Part shown: positions 1-13,117 of the stretch, in pieces
Position numbering within the stretch: the stretch's first letter is position 1
Layout of the letters: the number at the start of each line of letters is the position of its first letter
DNA from: Osmia lignaria lignaria
Taxonomy: Eukaryota > Arthropoda > Insecta > Hymenoptera > Megachilidae
DNA length: 64,000 nt
Direction: 5' to 3'
Assembly (NCBI RefSeq): GCF_051020975.1
Contig: NW_027478159.1
Coordinates: 4,542,501 to 4,606,500, forward strand
Made by a program: the position numbers and the translations under genes
The notes under the pieces: model-generated
Database searches by the model: none
Seen by the model: the letters and a program-made list of their open reading frames with translations, nothing else
What the model was told of the DNA's origin: nothing

Positions 1-2088
1 GAAATATCTCGAAATATGTCCGTCAGGCCCCTTCCCTTGAGATAAATCTGCAAATATCTCGGAAACGAAGCGAGCTATGGCAAAATGTTAAGAGACCTTT
101 TTTGTTGAGAATTAAGTTTCCTACTTTTTATGTTCCATGATATTTCTTGATCAGATGCGTAGTTCTCGAGATATATCAAGATATTTAAAAGTTCCGAAGC
201 CGCACCAAGATAATAGAGATACAGAAACACCGTGGCCCCTTTCTTTGAGATAACTCTGCACTATTGCGAGCTGTAAATGCCACGTCCAGCTTAGCTGTGC
301 AGAAGAAGAACAACAAGAAGAAGAAATATCTCGAAATATGTCCGTCAGGCCCCTTCCCTCGAGATAAATCTGCAAATATCTCGGAAACGAAGCGAGCTAT
401 GGCAAAATGTTAAGAGACCTTTTTTGTAGAGAATTAAGTTTCCTACTTTTTATGTTCTATGATATTTTTTGATCGGATGCGTAGTTCTCGAGATATATCA
501 AGATATTTAAAAGTTCCGAAGCCGCACCAACATAATAGAGATACAGAAACACCGTGGCCCCTTTCTTTGAGATAACTCTGCACTATTGCGAGCTGCAAAT
601 GCCACTGCCAGCTTAGCTGTGCAGAAGAAGAACAACAAGAAGAAGAAATATCTCGAAATATGTCCGTCAGACCCCTTCCCTTGAGATAAATCTGCAAATA
701 TCTCGGAAACGAAGCGAGCTATGGCAAAATGTTAAGAGACCTTTTTTGTAGAGAATTATGTTTCCCACAATTTACGTTCTATGATATTTTTTGATCAGAA
801 GCGTAGTTTTCGAGATATATCGAGATATTTAAAAGATCCGAAGCCGCACCAACATAATAGAGATACAGAAACACCGTGGCCCCTATCTTCGAGATAACTC
901 TGCACTATTGCGAGCTGCAAATGCCACTTCCAGCTTAGCTGTGCAGAAGAAGACCAACAAGAAGAAGAAATATCTCGAAATATGTCCGTCAGGCCCCTTC
1001 CCTTGAGATAAATCTGCAAATATCTCGGAAACGAAGCGAGCTATGGCAAAATGTTAAGAGACCTTATTTGTGGAGAATTAAGTTTCCTACTTTTTATGTT
1101 CTATGATATTATTTGATCAGATGCGTAGTTCTCGAGATATATCAAGATATTTAAAAGTTCCGAAGCCGCACCAACATAATAGAGATACAGAAACACCGTG
1201 GCCCCTTTCTTTGAGATAACTCTGCACTAGTGCGAGCCGCAAATGCCGCTTCCAGCTTAGCTGTGCAGAAGAAGAACAACAAGAAGAAGAAATATCTCGA
1301 AATATGTCCGTCAGGCCCCTTCCCTCGAGATAAATCTGCAAATATCTCGGAAACGAAGCGAGCTATGGCAAAATGTTAAGAGACCTTTTTTGTAGAGAAT
1401 TATGTTTCCCACAATTTACGTTCTATGATATTTTTTGATCAGAAGCGTAGTTTTCGAGATATATCGAGATATTTAAAAGATCCGAAGCCGCACCAACATA
1501 ATAGAGATACAGAAACACCGTGGCCCCTTTCTTTGAGATAACTCTGCACTATTGCGAGCTGCAAATGCCACTTCCAGCTTAGCTGTGCAGAAGAAGACCA
1601 ACAAGAAGAAGAAATATCTCGAAATATGTCCGTCAGGCCCCTTCCCATGAGATAAATCTGCAAATATCTCGGAAACGAAGCGAGCTATGGCAAAATGTTA
1701 AGAGACCTGTTTTGTAGAGAATTAAGTTTCCTACTTTTTATGTTCTATGATATTTTTCGATCAGATGCGTAGTTCTCGAGATATATCAAGATATTTAAAA
1801 GTTCCGAAGCCGCACCAACATAATAGAGATACAGAAACACCGTGGCCCCTTTCTTTGAGATAACTCTGCACTATTGCGAGCTGCAAATGCCACTTCCAGC
1901 TTAGCTGTGCAGAAGAAGAACAACAAGAAGAAGAAATATCTCGAAATATGTCCGTCAGACCCCTTCCCTTGAGATAAATCTGCAAATATCTCGGAAACGA
2001 AGCGAGCTACGGCAAAATGTTAAGAGACCTTTTTTGTAGAGAATTACGTTTCCTACTTTTTATGTTCTATGATATTTTTTGATCAGAT
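1..2088. repeat. Array segment: mixed A and B units
   Basis: The segment begins with a unit carrying the rare CCACGTCC allele (near 282). It is followed by a unit with GATCGGATGCG (near 470), then B units with AAAGATCCG (near 830 and 1,477) interspersed with A units. A rare pair of alleles, TTATTTGTGGAG (near 1,064) and GATATTATTTGATC (near 1,105), recurs only near 36.15-36.2 kb. There are no length changes here. Confidence 0.85.
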
Positions 2089-3054
2089 GCGTAGTTCTCG
2101 AGATATATCAAGATATTTAAAAGCTCCGAAGCTGCACCAACATAATAGAGGTACAGAAACACCGTGGCCCCTTTCTTTGAGATAACTCTGCACTATTGCG
2201 AGCTGCAAATGCCACTTCCAGCTTAGCTGTGCAGAAGAAGAACAACAAGAAGAAGAAATATCTCGAAATATGTCCGTCAGGCCCCTTCCCTTGAGATAAA
2301 TCTGCAAATATCTCGGAAACGAAGCGAGCTATGCCAAAATGTTAAGAGACCTTATTTGTAGAGAATTAAGTTTCCTACTTTTTATGTTCTATGATATTTT
2401 TTGATGAGATGCGTAGTTCTCGAGATATATCGAGATATTTAAAAGTTCCGAAGCCGCACCAACATAATAGAGATACAGAAACACCGTGGCCCCTTTCTTC
2501 GAGATAATTCTGCACTATTGCGAGCTGCAAATGCCACTTCCAGCTTAGCTGTGCAGAAGAAGAACAACAAGAAGAAGAAATATCTCGAAATATGTCCGTC
2601 AGGCCCCTTCCCTTGAGATAAATCTGCAAATATCTCGGAAACGAAGCGAGCTATGGCAAAATGTTAAGAGACCTTTTTTGTAGAGAATTAAGTTTCCTAC
2701 TTTTTATCTTCTACGATATTTTCTGATCAGATTCGTAGTTCTCGAGATATATCAAGATATTTAAAAGTTCCGAAGCCGCACCAACATAATAGAGATACAG
2801 AAACACCGTGGCCCCTCTCTTTGAGATAACTCTGCACAATTGCGAGCTGCAAATGCCACTTCCAGCTTAGCTGTGCAGAAGAAGAACAACAAGAAGAAGA
2901 AATATCTCGAAATATGTCCGTCAGGCCCCTTCCCTTGAGATAAATCGGCAAGTATCTCGGAAACGAAGCGAGCTATGGCAAAATGTTAAGAGACCTTTTT
3001 TGTATGGAATTATGTTTCCTACTTTTTATGTTCTATGATATTTTTTGATCAGAC
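2089..3054. repeat. 3-monomer tandem duplication, copy 1 (966 bp)
   Basis: Bases from 2089 match those 966 bp downstream until 3089/4055. The bracketing mismatches are 2088 T versus 3054 C on the left and 3090 C versus 4056 T on the right. The block carries AAAGCTCCGAAGCTGCAC with AGAGGTACAG, and a TTTATCTTCTACGATATTTT unit. Confidence 0.85.
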
Positions 3055-4055
3055 GCGTAGTTCTCGAGATATATCAAGATATTTAAAAGCTCCGAAGCTG
3101 CACCAACATAATAGAGGTACAGAAACACCGTGGCCCCTTTCTTTGAGATAACTCTGCACTATTGCGAGCTGCAAATGCCACTTCCAGCTTAGCTGTGCAG
3201 AAGAAGAACAACAAGAAGAAGAAATATCTCGAAATATGTCCGTCAGGCCCCTTCCCTTGAGATAAATCTGCAAATATCTCGGAAACGAAGCGAGCTATGC
3301 CAAAATGTTAAGAGACCTTATTTGTAGAGAATTAAGTTTCCTACTTTTTATGTTCTATGATATTTTTTGATGAGATGCGTAGTTCTCGAGATATATCGAG
3401 ATATTTAAAAGTTCCGAAGCCGCACCAACATAATAGAGATACAGAAACACCGTGGCCCCTTTCTTCGAGATAATTCTGCACTATTGCGAGCTGCAAATGC
3501 CACTTCCAGCTTAGCTGTGCAGAAGAAGAACAACAAGAAGAAGAAATATCTCGAAATATGTCCGTCAGGCCCCTTCCGTTGAGATAAATCTGCAAATATC
3601 TCGGAAACGAAGCGAGCTATGGCAAAATGTTAAGAGACCTTTTTTGTAGAGAATTAAGTTTCCTACTTTTTATCTTCTACGATATTTTCTGATCAGATTC
3701 GTAGTTCTCGAGATATATCAAGATATTTAAAAGTTCCGAAGCCGCACCAACATAATAGAGATACAGAAACACCGTGGCCCCTCTCTTTGAGATAACTCTG
3801 CACAATTGCGAGCTGCAAATGCCACTTCCAGCTTAGCTGTGCAGAAGAAGAACAACAAGAAGAAGAAATATCTCGAAATATGTCCGTCAGGCCCCTTCCC
3901 TTGAGATAAATCGGCAAGTATCTCGGAAACGAAGCGAGCTATGGCAAAATGTTAAGAGACCTTTTTTGTATGGAATTATGTTTCCTACTTTTTATGTTCT
4001 ATGATATTTTTTGATCAGACGCGTAGTTCTCGAGATATATCAAGATATTTAAAAG
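3055..4055. repeat. 3-monomer tandem duplication, copy 2
   Basis: This is the second copy of the preceding 966-bp block, with the match running about 35 bp into a third unit. One visible difference is CTTCCGTTGAG near 3575, where copy 1 has CTTCCCTTGAG. The block was later carried into the larger 5,150-bp duplication, because the same arrangement with copy 2 alleles reappears near 8.2-8.8 kb. Confidence 0.85.
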
Positions 4056-4508
4056 TTCCGAAGCCGCACCAACATAATAGAGATACAGAAACACCGTGGC
4101 CCCTTTCTTTGAGATAACTCTGCACTATTGCGAGCTGCAAATGCCACTTCCAGCTTAGCTGTGCAGAAGAAGAACAACAAGAAGAAGAAATATCTCGAAA
4201 TATGTCCGTCAGGCCCCTTCCCTTGAGATAAATCTGCAAATATCTCGGAAACGAAGCGAGCTATGGCAAAATGTTAAGAGACCTTTTTTGTATGGAATTA
4301 TGTTTCCTACTTTTTATGTTCTATGATATTTTTTGATCAGATGCGTAGTTCTCGGGATATATCAAGATATTTAAAAGTTCCGAAGCCGCACCAACATAAT
4401 AGAGATACAGAAACACCGTGGCCCCTCTCTTTGAGATAACTCTGCACTATTGCGAGCTGCAAATGCCACTTCCAGTTTAGCTGTGCAGAAGAAGAACAAC
4501 AAGAAGAA

Positions 4509-4829
4509 GAAATATCTCGAAATATGTCCGTTAGGCCCCTTCCCTTGAGATAAATCTGCAAATATCTCGGAAACGAAGCGAGCTATGGCAAAATCTTAAC
4601 AGACTTTTTTGTAGGGAATTAAGTTTCCTACTTTTTATGTTCTATGATATTTTTTGATCAGATGCGTAGTTCTCGAGATATATCAAGATATTTAAAAGTT
4701 CCGAAGCCGCACCAACATAATAGAGATACAGAAACACCGTGGCCCCTTTCTTTGAGATAACTCTGCACTATTGCGAGCTGCAAATGCCACTTCCAGCTTA
4801 GCTGTGCAGAAGAAGAACAACAAGAAGAA
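4509..4829. repeat. 321-bp monomer with linked 1-bp deletion haplotype
   Basis: Near position 4590 the usual ATGTTAAGAGACCTTTTTTG becomes ATCTTAACAGACTTTTTTG, which loses one C and changes linked bases. The same or a closely related haplotype occurs near 6,846, 9,744, 11,996, 40,325 and 44,188. The 9,744 and 11,996 copies are explained by the 5,150-bp duplication. The copies near 40 and 44 kb show that the haplotype is spread over about 40 kb. Separate 1-bp losses occur near 38,405 (in the T run) and near 27,333 and 28,942 (CAGCTTAGC to CAGCTAGC). Confidence 0.9.
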
Positions 4830-6298
4830 GAAATATCTCGAAATATGTCCGTCAGGCCCCTTCCCTTCAGATAAATCTGCAAATATCTCGGAAACGAAGA
4901 GAGCTATGGCAAAATGTTAAGAGACCATTTTTGTAGAGAATTAAGTTTCCTACTTTTTATGTTCTATGATATTTTTTGATCAGACGCGTAGTTCTCGAGA
5001 TATATCAAGATATTTAAAAGTTCCGAAGCCGCACCAACATAATAGAGATACAGAAACACCGTGGCCCCTTTCTTTGAGATAACTCTGTACTAGTGCGAGC
5101 CGCAAATGCCACTTCCAGCTTAGCTGTGCAGAAGAAGAACAACAAGAAGAAGAAATATCACGAAATATGTCCGTGAGGCCCCTTCCCTTGAGATAAATCT
5201 GCAAATATCTCGGAAACGAAGCGAGCTATGGCAAAATGTTAAGAGACCTTTTTTGTAGCGAATTAAGTTTCCTACTTTTTATGTTCTATGATATTTTTTG
5301 ATCAGATGCGTAGTTCTCGAGATATATCAAGATATTTAAAAGTTCCGAAGCCGCACCAACATAATAGAGATACAGAAACACCGTGGCCCCTCTCTTTGAG
5401 ATAACTCTGCACAATTGCGAGCTGCAAATGCCACTTCCAGCGTAGCTGTGCAGAAGAAGAACAACAAGAAGAAGAAATATCTCGAAATATGTCCGTCAGG
5501 CCCCTTCCCTTGAGATAAATCTGCAAATATCTCGGAAACGAAGCGAGCTATTGCAAAATGTTAAGAGACCTTTTTTGTAGAGAATTGAGTTTCCTACTTT
5601 TTATGTTCCATGATATTTTTTGATCAGATGCGTAGTTCTCGAGATATATCAAGATATTTAAAAGTTAAGAAGCCGCACCAACATAATAGAGATACAGAAA
5701 CACCGTGGCCCCTTTCTTTGAGATAACTCTGCACTAATGCGAGCTGCAAATGCCACTTCCAGCTTAGCTGTGCAGAAGAAGAACAACAAGAAGAAGAAAT
5801 ATCACGAAATATGTCCGTTAGGCCCCTTCCCTTGAGATAAATCTGCAAGTATCTCGGAAACGAAGCGAGCTATGGCAAAATGTTAAGAGACCTTTTTTGT
5901 AGAGAATTAAGTTTCCTACTTTTTATCTTCTATGATATTTTCTGATCAGATTCGTAGTTCTCGAGATATATCAAGATATTTAAAAGTTCCGAAGCCGCAC
6001 CAACATAATAGAGATACAGAAACACCGTGGCCCCTCTCTTTGAGATAACTCTGCACAATTGCGAGCTGCAAATGCCACTTCCAGCTTAGCTGTGCAGAAG
6101 AAGAACAACAAGAAGAAGAAATATCTCGAAATATGTCCGTCAGGCCCCTTCCCTTGAGATAAATCGGCAAGTATCTCGGAAACGAAGCGAGCTATGGCAA
6201 AATGTTGAGAGACCTTTTTTGTAGAGAATTAAGTTTCCTACTTTTTATGTTCTCTGATATTTTTTGATCAGATGCGTAGATCTCGAGATATATCAAGA

Positions 6299-6308
6299 TA
6301 TATAAAAG
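6299..6308 (+). promoter_or_regulatory. TATA-box-like variant within one monomer (weak)
   Basis: Most units read TATTTAAAAG here. This unit reads TATATAAAAG, a good match to the general eukaryotic TATA consensus, and its duplicate at 11449-11458 does the same. There is no initiator or transcript evidence, and a single base change in an A/T-rich satellite produces such a match easily. Confidence 0.12.
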
Positions 6309-7967
6309 TTCCGAAGCCGCATCAACATAATAGAGACACAGAAACACCGTGGCCCCTTTCTTTGAGATAACTCTGCACTATTGCGAGCTGCAAATGCCAC
6401 TTCCAGCTTAGCTGTGCAGAAGAAGAACAACAAGAAGAAGAAATATCTCGAAATATGTCCGTTAGGCCCCTTCCCTTGAGATAAATCGGCAAATATCTCG
6501 GAAACGAAGCGAGCTATGGCAAAATGTTGAGAGACCATTTTTGTAGAGAATTAAGTTTCCTACTTTTTATGTTCTATGATATTTTTTGATCAGATGCGTA
6601 GATCTCGAGATATATCAAGATATTTAAAAGTTCCGAAGCCGCACCAACATAATAGAGATACAGAAACACCGTGGCCCCTTTCTTTGAGATAACTCTGCAC
6701 TATTGCGAGCTGCAAATGCCACTTCCAGCTTAGCTGTGCAGAAGAAGAACAACAAGAAGAAGAAATATCTCGAAATATGTCCGTCAGGCCCCTTACCTTG
6801 AGCTAAATCTGCAAATATCTCGGAAACGAAGCGAGCTATGGCAAAATCTTACCAGACTTTTTTGTAGAGAATTAAGTTTCCTACTTTTTATGTTCTATGA
6901 TATTTTTTGATCAGATGCGTAGTTCTCGAGATATATCAAGATATTTAAAAGTTCCGAAGCCGCACCAACATAATAGAGATACAGAAACACCGTGGCCCCT
7001 TTCTTTGAGATAACTCTGCACTATTGCGAGCTGTTAATGCCACTTCCAGCTTAGCTGTGCAGAAGAAGAACAACAAGAAGAAGAAATATCTCGAAATATG
7101 TCCGTCAGGCCACTTCCCTTGAGATATATCTGCAAATATCTCGGAAACGAAGAGAGCTATGGCAAAATGTTAAGAGACCTTTTTTGTAGAGAATTAAGTT
7201 TCCTACTTTTCATGTTCTATGATATTTTTTGATCGGATGCGTAGTTCTCGAGATATATCAAGATATTTAAAAGTTCCGAAGCCGCACCAACATAATAGAG
7301 ATACAGAAACACCGTGGCCCCTTTCTTTGAGATAACTCTGCACTATTGCGAGCTGTAAATGCCACTTCCAGCTTAGCTGTGCAGAAGAAGAACAACAAGA
7401 AGAAGAAATATCTCGAAATATGCCCGTTAGGCCCCTTCCCTTGAGATATATCTGCAAATATCTCGGAAACGAAGCGAGCTATGGCAAAATGTTAAGAGAC
7501 CTTTTTTGTAGAGAATTATGTTTGCTATAATTTATGTTCTATGATATTTTTTGATCAGAAGCGTAGTTTTCGAGATATATCGAGATATTTAAAAGTTCCG
7601 AAGCCGCACCAACATAATAGAGATACAGAAACACCGTGGCCCCTTTCTTTGAGATAACTCTGCACTAGTGCGAGCCGCAAATGCCACTTCCAGCTTAGCT
7701 GTGCAGAAGAAGAACAACAAGAAGAAGAAATATCTCGAAATATGTCCGTCAGGCCCCTTCCCTTGAGATATAACTGCAAATATCTCGGAAACGAAGAGAG
7801 CTATGGCAAAATGTTAAGAGACCTTTTTTGTAGAGAATTAAGTTTCCTACTTTTCATGTTGTATGATATTTTTTGATCGGATGCGTAGTTCTCGAGATAT
7901 ATCAAGATATTTAAAAGTTCCGAAGCCGCACCAACATAATAGAGATACAGAAACACCGTGGCCCCTT

Positions 7968-10900
7968 TCTTTGAGATAACTCTGCACAATTGCGAGCTGC
8001 AAATGCCACTTCCAGCTTAGCTGTGCAGAAGAAGAACAACAAGAAGAAGAAATATCTCGAAATATGTCCGTCAGGCCCCTTCCCTTGAGATAAATCGGCA
8101 AGTATCTCGGAAACGAAGCGAGCTATGGCAAAATGTTAAGAGACCTTTTTTGTATGGAATTATGTTTCCTACTTTTTATGTTCTATGATATTTTTTGATC
8201 AGACGCGTAGTTCTCGAGATATATCAAGATATTTAAAAGCTCCGAAGCTGCACCAACATAATAGAGGTACAGAAACACCGTGGCCCCTTTCTTTGAGATA
8301 ACTCTGCACTATTGCGAGCTGCAAATGCCACTTCCAGCTTAGCTGTGCAGAAGAAGAACAACAAGAAGAAGAAATATCTCGAAATATGTCCGTCAGGCCC
8401 CTTCCCTTGAGATAAATCTGCAAATATCTCGGAAACGAAGCGAGCTATGCCAAAATGTTAAGAGACCTTATTTGTAGAGAATTAAGTTTCCTACTTTTTA
8501 TGTTCTATGATATTTTTTGATGAGATGCGTAGTTCTCGAGATATATCGAGATATTTAAAAGTTCCGAAGCCGCACCAACATAATAGAGATACAGAAACAC
8601 CGTGGCCCCTTTCTTCGAGATAATTCTGCACTATTGCGAGCTGCAAATGCCACTTCCAGCTTAGCTGTGCAGAAGAAGAACAACAAGAAGAAGAAATATC
8701 TCGAAATATGTCCGTCAGGCCCCTTCCGTTGAGATAAATCTGCAAATATCTCGGAAACGAAGCGAGCTATGGCAAAATGTTAAGAGACCTTTTTTGTAGA
8801 GAATTAAGTTTCCTACTTTTTATCTTCTACGATATTTTCTGATCAGATTCGTAGTTCTCGAGATATATCAAGATATTTAAAAGTTCCGAAGCCGCACCAA
8901 CATAATAGAGATACAGAAACACCGTGGCCCCTCTCTTTGAGATAACTCTGCACAATTGCGAGCTGCAAATGCCACTTCCAGCTTAGCTGTGCAGAAGAAG
9001 AACAACAAGAAGAAGAAATATCTCGAAATATGTCCGTCAGGCCCCTTCCCTTGAGATAAATCGGCAAGTATCTCGGAAACGAAGCGAGCTATGGCAAAAT
9101 GTTAAGAGACCTTTTTTGTATGGAATTATGTTTCCTACTTTTTATGTTCTATGATATTTTTTGATCAGACGCGTAGTTCTCGAGATATATCAAGATATTT
9201 AAAAGTTCCGAAGCCGCACCAACATAATAGAGATACAGAAACACCGTGGCCCCTTTCTTTGAGATAACTCTGCACTATTGCGAGCTGCAAATGCCACTTC
9301 CAGCTTAGCTGTGCAGAAGAAGAACAACAAGAAGAAGAAATATCTCGAAATATGTCCGTCAGGCCCCTTCCCTTGAGATAAATCTGCAAATATCTCGGAA
9401 ACGAAGCGAGCTATGGCAAAATGTTAAGAGACCTTTTTTGTATGGAATTATGTTTCCTACTTTTTATGTTCTATGATATTTTTTGATCAGATGCGTAGTT
9501 CTCGGGATATATCAAGATATTTAAAAGTTCCGAAGCCGCACCAACATAATAGAGATACAGAAACACCGTGGCCCCTCTCTTTGAGATAACTCTGCACTAT
9601 TGCGAGCTGCAAATGCCACTTCCAGTTTAGCTGTGCAGAAGAAGAACAACAAGAAGAAGAAATATCTCGAAATATGTCCGTTAGGCCCCTTCCCTTGAGA
9701 TAAATCTGCAAATATCTCGGAAACGAAGCGAGCTATGGCAAAATCTTAACAGACTTTTTTGTAGGGAATTAAGTTTCCTACTTTTTATGTTCTATGATAT
9801 TTTTTGATCAGATGCGTAGTTCTCGAGATATATCAAGATATTTAAAAGTTCCGAAGCCGCACCAACATAATAGAGATACAGAAACACCGTGGCCCCTTTC
9901 TTTGAGATAACTCTGCACTATTGCGAGCTGCAAATGCCACTTCCAGCTTAGCTGTGCAGAAGAAGAACAACAAGAAGAAGAAATATCTCGAAATATGTCC
10001 GTCAGGCCCCTTCCCTTCAGATAAATCTGCAAATATCTCGGAAACGAAGAGAGCTATGGCAAAATGTTAAGAGACCATTTTTGTAGCGAATTAAGTTTCC
10101 TACTTTTTATGTTCTATGATATTTTTTGATCAGACGCGTAGTTCTCGAGATATATCAAGATATTTAAAAGTTCCGAAGCCGCACCAACATAATAGAGATA
10201 CAGAAACACCGTGGCCCCTTTCTTTGAGATAACTCTGTACTAGTGCGAGCCGCAAATGCCACTTCCAGCTTAGCTGTGCAGAAGAAGAACAACAAGAAGA
10301 AGAAATATCACGAAATATGTCCGTGAGGCCCCTTCCCTTGAGATAAATCTGCAAATATCTCGGAAACGAAGCGAGCTATGGCAAAATGTTAAGAGACCTT
10401 TTTTGTAGCGAATTAAGTTTCCTACTTTTTATGTTCTATGATATTTTTTGATCAGATGCGTAGTTCTCGAGATATATCAAGATATTTAAAAGTTCCGAAG
10501 CCGCACCAACATAATAGAGATACAGAAACACCGTGGCCCCTCTCTTTGAGATAACTCTGCACAATTGCGAGCTGCAAATGCCACTTCCAGCGTAGCTGTG
10601 CAGAAGAAGAACAACAAGAAGAAGAAATATCTCGAAATATGTCCGTCAGGCCCCTTCCCTTGAGATAAATCTGCAAATATCTCGGAAACGAAGCGAGCTA
10701 TTGCAAAATGTTAAGAGACCTTTTTTGTAGAGAATTGAGTTTCCTACTTTTTATGTTCCATGATATTTTTTGATCAGATGCGTAGTTCTCGAGATATATC
10801 AAGATATTTAAAAGTTAAGAAGCCGCACCAACATAATAGAGATACAGAAACACCGTGGCCCCTTTCTTTGAGATAACTCTGCACTAATGCGAGCTGCAAA

Positions 10901-13117
10901 TGCCACTTCCAGCTTAGCTGTGCAGAAGAAGAACAACAAGAAGAAGAAATATCACGAAATATGTCCGTTAGGCCCCTTCCCTTGAGATAAATCTGCAAGT
11001 ATCTCGGAAACGAAGCGAGCTATGGCAAAATGTTAAGAGACCTTTTTTGTAGAGAATTAAGTTTCCTACTTTTTATCTTCTATGATATTTTCTGATCAGA
11101 TTCGTAGTTCTCGAGATATATCAAGATATTTAAAAGTTCCGAAGCCGCACCAACATAATAGAGATACAGAAACACCGTGGCCCCTCTCTTTGAGATAACT
11201 CTGCACAATTGCGAGCTGCAAATGCCACTTCCAGCTTAGCTGTGCAGAAGAAGAACAACAAGAAGAAGAAATATCTCGAAATATGTCCGTCAGGCCCCTT
11301 CCCTTGAGATAAATCGGCAAGTATCTCGGAAACGAAGCGAGCTATGGCAAAATGTTGAGAGACCTTTTTTGTAGAGAATTAAGTTTCCTACTTTTTATGT
11401 TCTCTGATATTTTTTGATCAGATGCGTAGATCTCGAGATATATCAAGATATATAAAAGTTCCGAAGCCGCATCAACATAATAGAGACACAGAAACACCGT
11501 GGCCCCTTTCTTTGAGATAACTCTGCACTATTGCGAGCTGCAAATGCCACTTCCAGCTTAGCTGTGCAGAAGAAGAACAACAAGAAGAAGAAATATCTCG
11601 AAATATGTCCGTTAGGCCCCTTCCCTTGAGATAAATCGGCAAATATCTCGGAAACGAAGCGAGCTATGGCAAAATGTTGAGAGACCATTTTTGTAGAGAA
11701 TTAAGTTTCCTACTTTTTATGTTCTATGATATTTTTTGATCAGATGCGTAGATCTCGAGATATATCAAGATATTTAAAAGTTCCGAAGCCGCACCAACAT
11801 AATAGAGATACAGAAACACCGTGGCCCCTTTCTTTGAGATAACTCTGCACTATTGCGAGCTGCAAATGCCACTTCCAGCTTAGCTGTGCAGAAGAAGAAC
11901 AACAAGAAGAAGAAATATCTCGAAATATGTCCGTCAGGCCCCTTACCTTGAGCTAAATCTGCAAATATCTCGGAAACGAAGCGAGCTATGGCAAAATCTT
12001 ACCAGACTTTTTTGTAGAGAATTAAGTTTCCTACTTTTTATGTTCTATGATATTTTTTGATCAGATGCGTAGTTCTCGAGATATATCAAGATATTTAAAA
12101 GTTCCGAAGCCGCACCAACATAATAGAGATACAGAAACACCGTGGCCCCTTTCTTTGAGATAACTCTGCACTATTGCGAGCTGTAAATGCCACTTCCAGC
12201 TTAGCTGTGCAGAAGAAGAACAACAAGAAGAAGAAATATCTCGAAATATGTCCGTCAGGCCACTTCCCTTGAGATATATCTGCAAATATCTCGGAAACGA
12301 AGAGAGCTATGGCAAAATGTTAAGAGACCTTTTTTGTAGAGAATTAAGTTTCCTACTTTTCATGTTCTATGATATTTTTTGATCGGATGCGTAGTTCTCG
12401 AGATATATCAAGATATTTAAAAGTTCCGAAGCCGCACCAACATAATAGAGATACAGAAACACCGTGGCCCCTTTCTTTGAGATAACTCTGCACTATTGCG
12501 AGCTGTAAATGCCACTTCCAGCTTAGCTGTGCAGAAGAAGAACAACAAGAAGAAGAAATATCTCGAAATATGCCCGTTAGGCCCCTTCCCTTGAGATATA
12601 TCTGCAAATATCTCGGAAACGAAGCGAGCTATGGCAAAATGTTAAGAGACCTTTTTTGTAGAGAATTATGTTTGCTACAATTTATGTTCTATGATATTTT
12701 TTGATCAGAAGCGTAGTTTTCGAGATATATCGAGATATTTAAAAGTTCCGAAGCCGCACCAACATAATAGAGATACAGAAACACCGTGGCCCCTTTCTTT
12801 GAGATAACTCTGCACTAGTGCGAGCCGCAAATGCCACTTCCAGCTTAGCTGTGCAGAAGAAGAACAACAAGAAGAAGAAATATCTCGAAATATGTCCGTC
12901 AGGCCCCTTCCCTTGAGATATAACTGCAAATATCTCGGAAACGAAGAGAGCTATGGCAAAATGTTAAGAGACCTTTTTTGTAGAGAATTAAGTTTCCTAC
13001 TTTTCATGTTGTATGATATTTTTTGATCGGATGCGTAGTTCTCGAGATATATCAAGATATTTAAAAGTTCCGAAGCCGCACCAACATAATAGAGATACAG
13101 AAACACCGTGGCCCCTT
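7968..13117. repeat. 16-monomer tandem duplication, copy 2 (5,150 bp)
   Basis: Copy 2 follows copy 1 directly. Differences seen are 4937 A to 10087 C, 7035 T to 12185 A, and 7528 T to 12678 C. Identity continues to 13137 and stops at 7988 A versus 13138 T, so the joining crossover lies in the 20-bp interval 7968-7987. The unit spanning the join is a hybrid: its left part matches the unit near 13.0 kb and its right part matches the unit near 2.83 kb. Confidence 0.92.

Larger units (their letters stand above)
2818..7967. repeat. 16-monomer tandem duplication, copy 1 (5,150 bp)
   Basis: The length is 16 units minus the two 1-bp deletions it contains (near 4.6 and 6.85 kb). Every distinctive allele recurs exactly 5,150 bp downstream. 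Examples are AAAGTTAAGAAG near 5,660, CAGCGTAGCTG near 5,440, TATATAAAAG at 6,299 and TTACCTTGAGCTAA near 6,793. The left boundary is set by 2817 C versus 7967 T. Scanning by eye I found only three differences from copy 2. Confidence 0.92.

Noticed and set aside
151..375. A recurring 74-codon minus-strand open frame present in nearly every unit (C-rich start, ending before a TGA in CTGATC)
   Set aside because: It begins at TTG, not ATG, in almost all units. It exists because the unit is conserved, is lost in units with single-base changes, and 322 bp breaks frame from unit to unit. In some units a single A to G change extends its end. The protein has no recognisable domain. A codon-position or dN/dS test over all units would decide; strong purifying selection would overturn this.
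6299..6308. Functional TATA promoter in two units
   Set aside because: A one-base variant in an A/T-rich stretch, duplicated passively with the 5,150-bp block. There is no supporting context, so it is listed only at very low confidence.
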